A stretch of 7,220 nucleotides of DNA from Dehalococcoidia bacterium (GTDB lineage: Bacteria > Chloroflexota > Dehalococcoidia > SZUA-161). The number at the start of each line of letters is the position of its first letter. The first letter of the stretch is position 1. Below are positions 6,110-7,220 of the stretch, in pieces. The translations under genes were made by a program, and so were the position numbers. The stretch covers positions 1 through 7,220 of the forward strand of contig SOKG01000222.1 in NCBI GenBank assembly GCA_004376205.1, written 5' to 3'. The notes below the pieces were generated by a model that saw nothing but the letters and a program-made list of their open reading frames with translations, ran no database searches and was not told the origin of the DNA.

Positions 6110-7220
6110 ATGAAATATCACCGCATTCTGGCCAAATTGGGCACCAATCTGCTCACCGGGGGAAGCGATCGCCTCAATCTCGAGATAATGTCTTCCCTGG
6201 TGGGGCAAATAGCCAGGCTACATAGGCAGGGCCTGGAGGTGATCATTGTCTCCTCAGGAGCGATCGCTGCTGGCAGGCAACGCCTGGGACTTATTAAGGA
6301 GCGCAAGGACATACCCTTCAAGCAGGTGCTGGCAGCAGTGGGGCAAAGCCGCCTTATGGACGCCTATGACCAGCTATTCGGCTGGCACGAGATCACCATA
6401 GCTCAGACCTTGCTCACCCGAACCGATCTATCCGACCGCCTCAGCTACCTCAACGCACGTAACACTTTGCTGGCACTTCTAGAACTCGGCGTCATACCTA
6501 TCGTCAACGAGAACGACGTAGTTGCTATCGACGAGATCCAAGAAGCTAAATTCGGCGACAATGATGCTCTATCTGCCATGGTGGCCAGTCTGGCCGACGC
6601 CGACCTTTTGATGATACTTACTGATACCGCCGGCCTTTACAACGCGGACCCAAATCGCGACCCCAACGCCAGTCTCATCGAAAGGGTTGATAGAATCGAT
6701 GCACCCATCGAAAGCCTGGCCAGCGCAAGCTGTAGCGAGCGGGGAACCGGTGGCATGGCTACCAAGATCGAGGCGGCGAAGCTGGCTACCGCCTCAGGAG
6801 TAGCAGTAGTCATCGCCGATGGCCGAGAAGCTGAGGTCATAATCAGATTAGCTCAAGGCGAAGCTGTCGGCACCTATTTTCAGCCGACTACATCCAAACT
6901 CGAAAGTCGCAAGCGTTGGCTACTGAGCCGCATTTCCAAAGGAGAGCTCTTCATCGACCGCGGCGCGGCAACAGCGCTGCGAGAGCAAAACAAGAGCCTG
7001 CTTCCCGCAGGAATCACCCAAGCTAGTGGCAAATTCCAGCGAGGGGACATAGTGACCATCTTAGAGGATGAAAAGCAAGGGAAGATTGCCTGCGGCATCT
7101 CGAATTACAGCTCAGATGACATCGCCATTATCAAGGGGGCTCATTCCGACAGAATTATGGAGCTTTTGGGCCACGAGTACGGCACTGAAATCGTGCACCG
7201 CAATAACCTGGTTATGCTTT
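6110..7220 (+). CDS. proB: Glutamate 5-kinase, nearly complete (runs off right edge)
   Basis: ProB phosphorylates glutamate to gamma-glutamyl phosphate, the first and usually feedback-inhibited step of proline synthesis; its product passes to ProA. The frame stays open from the ATG at 6110 to the window end, giving 370 residues. Family members are about 360-380 residues, and the last ones here (VHRNNLVML) resemble the usual C-terminus, so only a few codons are missing. The amino-acid kinase domain (1 to about 255) has Lys9 in AKLGTNLL, VSSGAIAAG (47-55), NEND (133-136), FGDNDALSA (148-156), LTDTAGLY (170-177) and GTGGMATK (212-219). A PUA domain follows (about 276-355), starting near KGELFIDRGAATAL, as in many bacterial ProB proteins. 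No in-frame start lies between the -10 box and this ATG. No good Shine-Dalgarno sequence precedes it, only GAG five bases upstream. A proA gene may follow outside the window. Confidence 0.96.
   Translation, partial: MKYHRILAKLGTNLLTGGSDRLNLEIMSSLVGQIARLHRQGLEVIIVSSGAIAAGRQRLGLIKERKDIPFKQVLAAVGQSRLMDAYDQLFGWHEITIAQTLLTRTDLSDRLSYLNARNTLLALLELGVIPIVNENDVVAIDEIQEAKFGDNDALSAMVASLADADLLMILTDTAGLYNADPNRDPNASLIERVDRIDAPIESLASASCSERGTGGMATKIEAAKLATASGVAVVIADGREAEVIIRLAQGEAVGTYFQPTTSKLESRKRWLLSRISKGELFIDRGAATALREQNKSLLPAGITQASGKFQRGDIVTILEDEKQGKIACGISNYSSDDIAIIKGAHSDRIMELLGHEYGTEIVHRNNLVML

Overview
The window is chromosomal housekeeping DNA of moderate GC content from a bacterium. It carries six protein genes: two leftward (pth, ligA) and four rightward (pyrG, a transaldolase gene, rho, proB). 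ProB-, Rho- and TalC-type sequences of this kind, and the gene mixture, are most reminiscent to me of Chloroflexota (perhaps a Dehalococcoidia-like lineage). That assignment is an impression from sequence style and is not proven here. I see no mobile elements, CRISPR arrays, tRNA or rRNA genes.

Left part (1-2279, minus strand): the first 58 codons of peptidyl-tRNA hydrolase (pth) leave the window at its left edge. Immediately upstream of pth, and read before it, is a complete NAD-dependent DNA ligase gene (ligA). Only three bases separate the ligA stop from the pth ATG, so the two are almost certainly one transcript. The preferred ligA start is a GTG at 2187 with a strong ribosome binding site, not the more upstream TTG at 2229. 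A promoter with an extended -10 lies at 2252-2279, and a perfect 9+3+9 palindrome covers the predicted transcription start.

Middle (2280-4774, plus strand): a near-consensus promoter drives pyrG (CTP synthase), diverging from the ligA promoter. A transaldolase gene (TalC type) follows after a 56-base gap that holds its own promoter-like sequence very close to the start codon.

Right part (4775-7220, plus strand): rho (transcription termination factor) is followed, after a 72-base gap with a consensus -10, by proB (glutamate 5-kinase, first enzyme of proline synthesis), which lacks only its last few codons at the right edge.

The genes serve unrelated core functions: release of stalled peptidyl-tRNA, replication and repair ligation, pyrimidine nucleotide synthesis, pentose phosphate carbon exchange, transcription termination and proline synthesis. 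They do not form a single pathway. The gaps are short (56-158 bases), no stretch over 300 bases lacks a gene, and no intrinsic terminator (GC hairpin plus T run) was seen. I did not find a previously undescribed system. The points worth a second look are the ligA operator-like palindrome, the very short predicted leaders, and a His in place of a normally conserved Gln in the CTP synthase glutaminase site.
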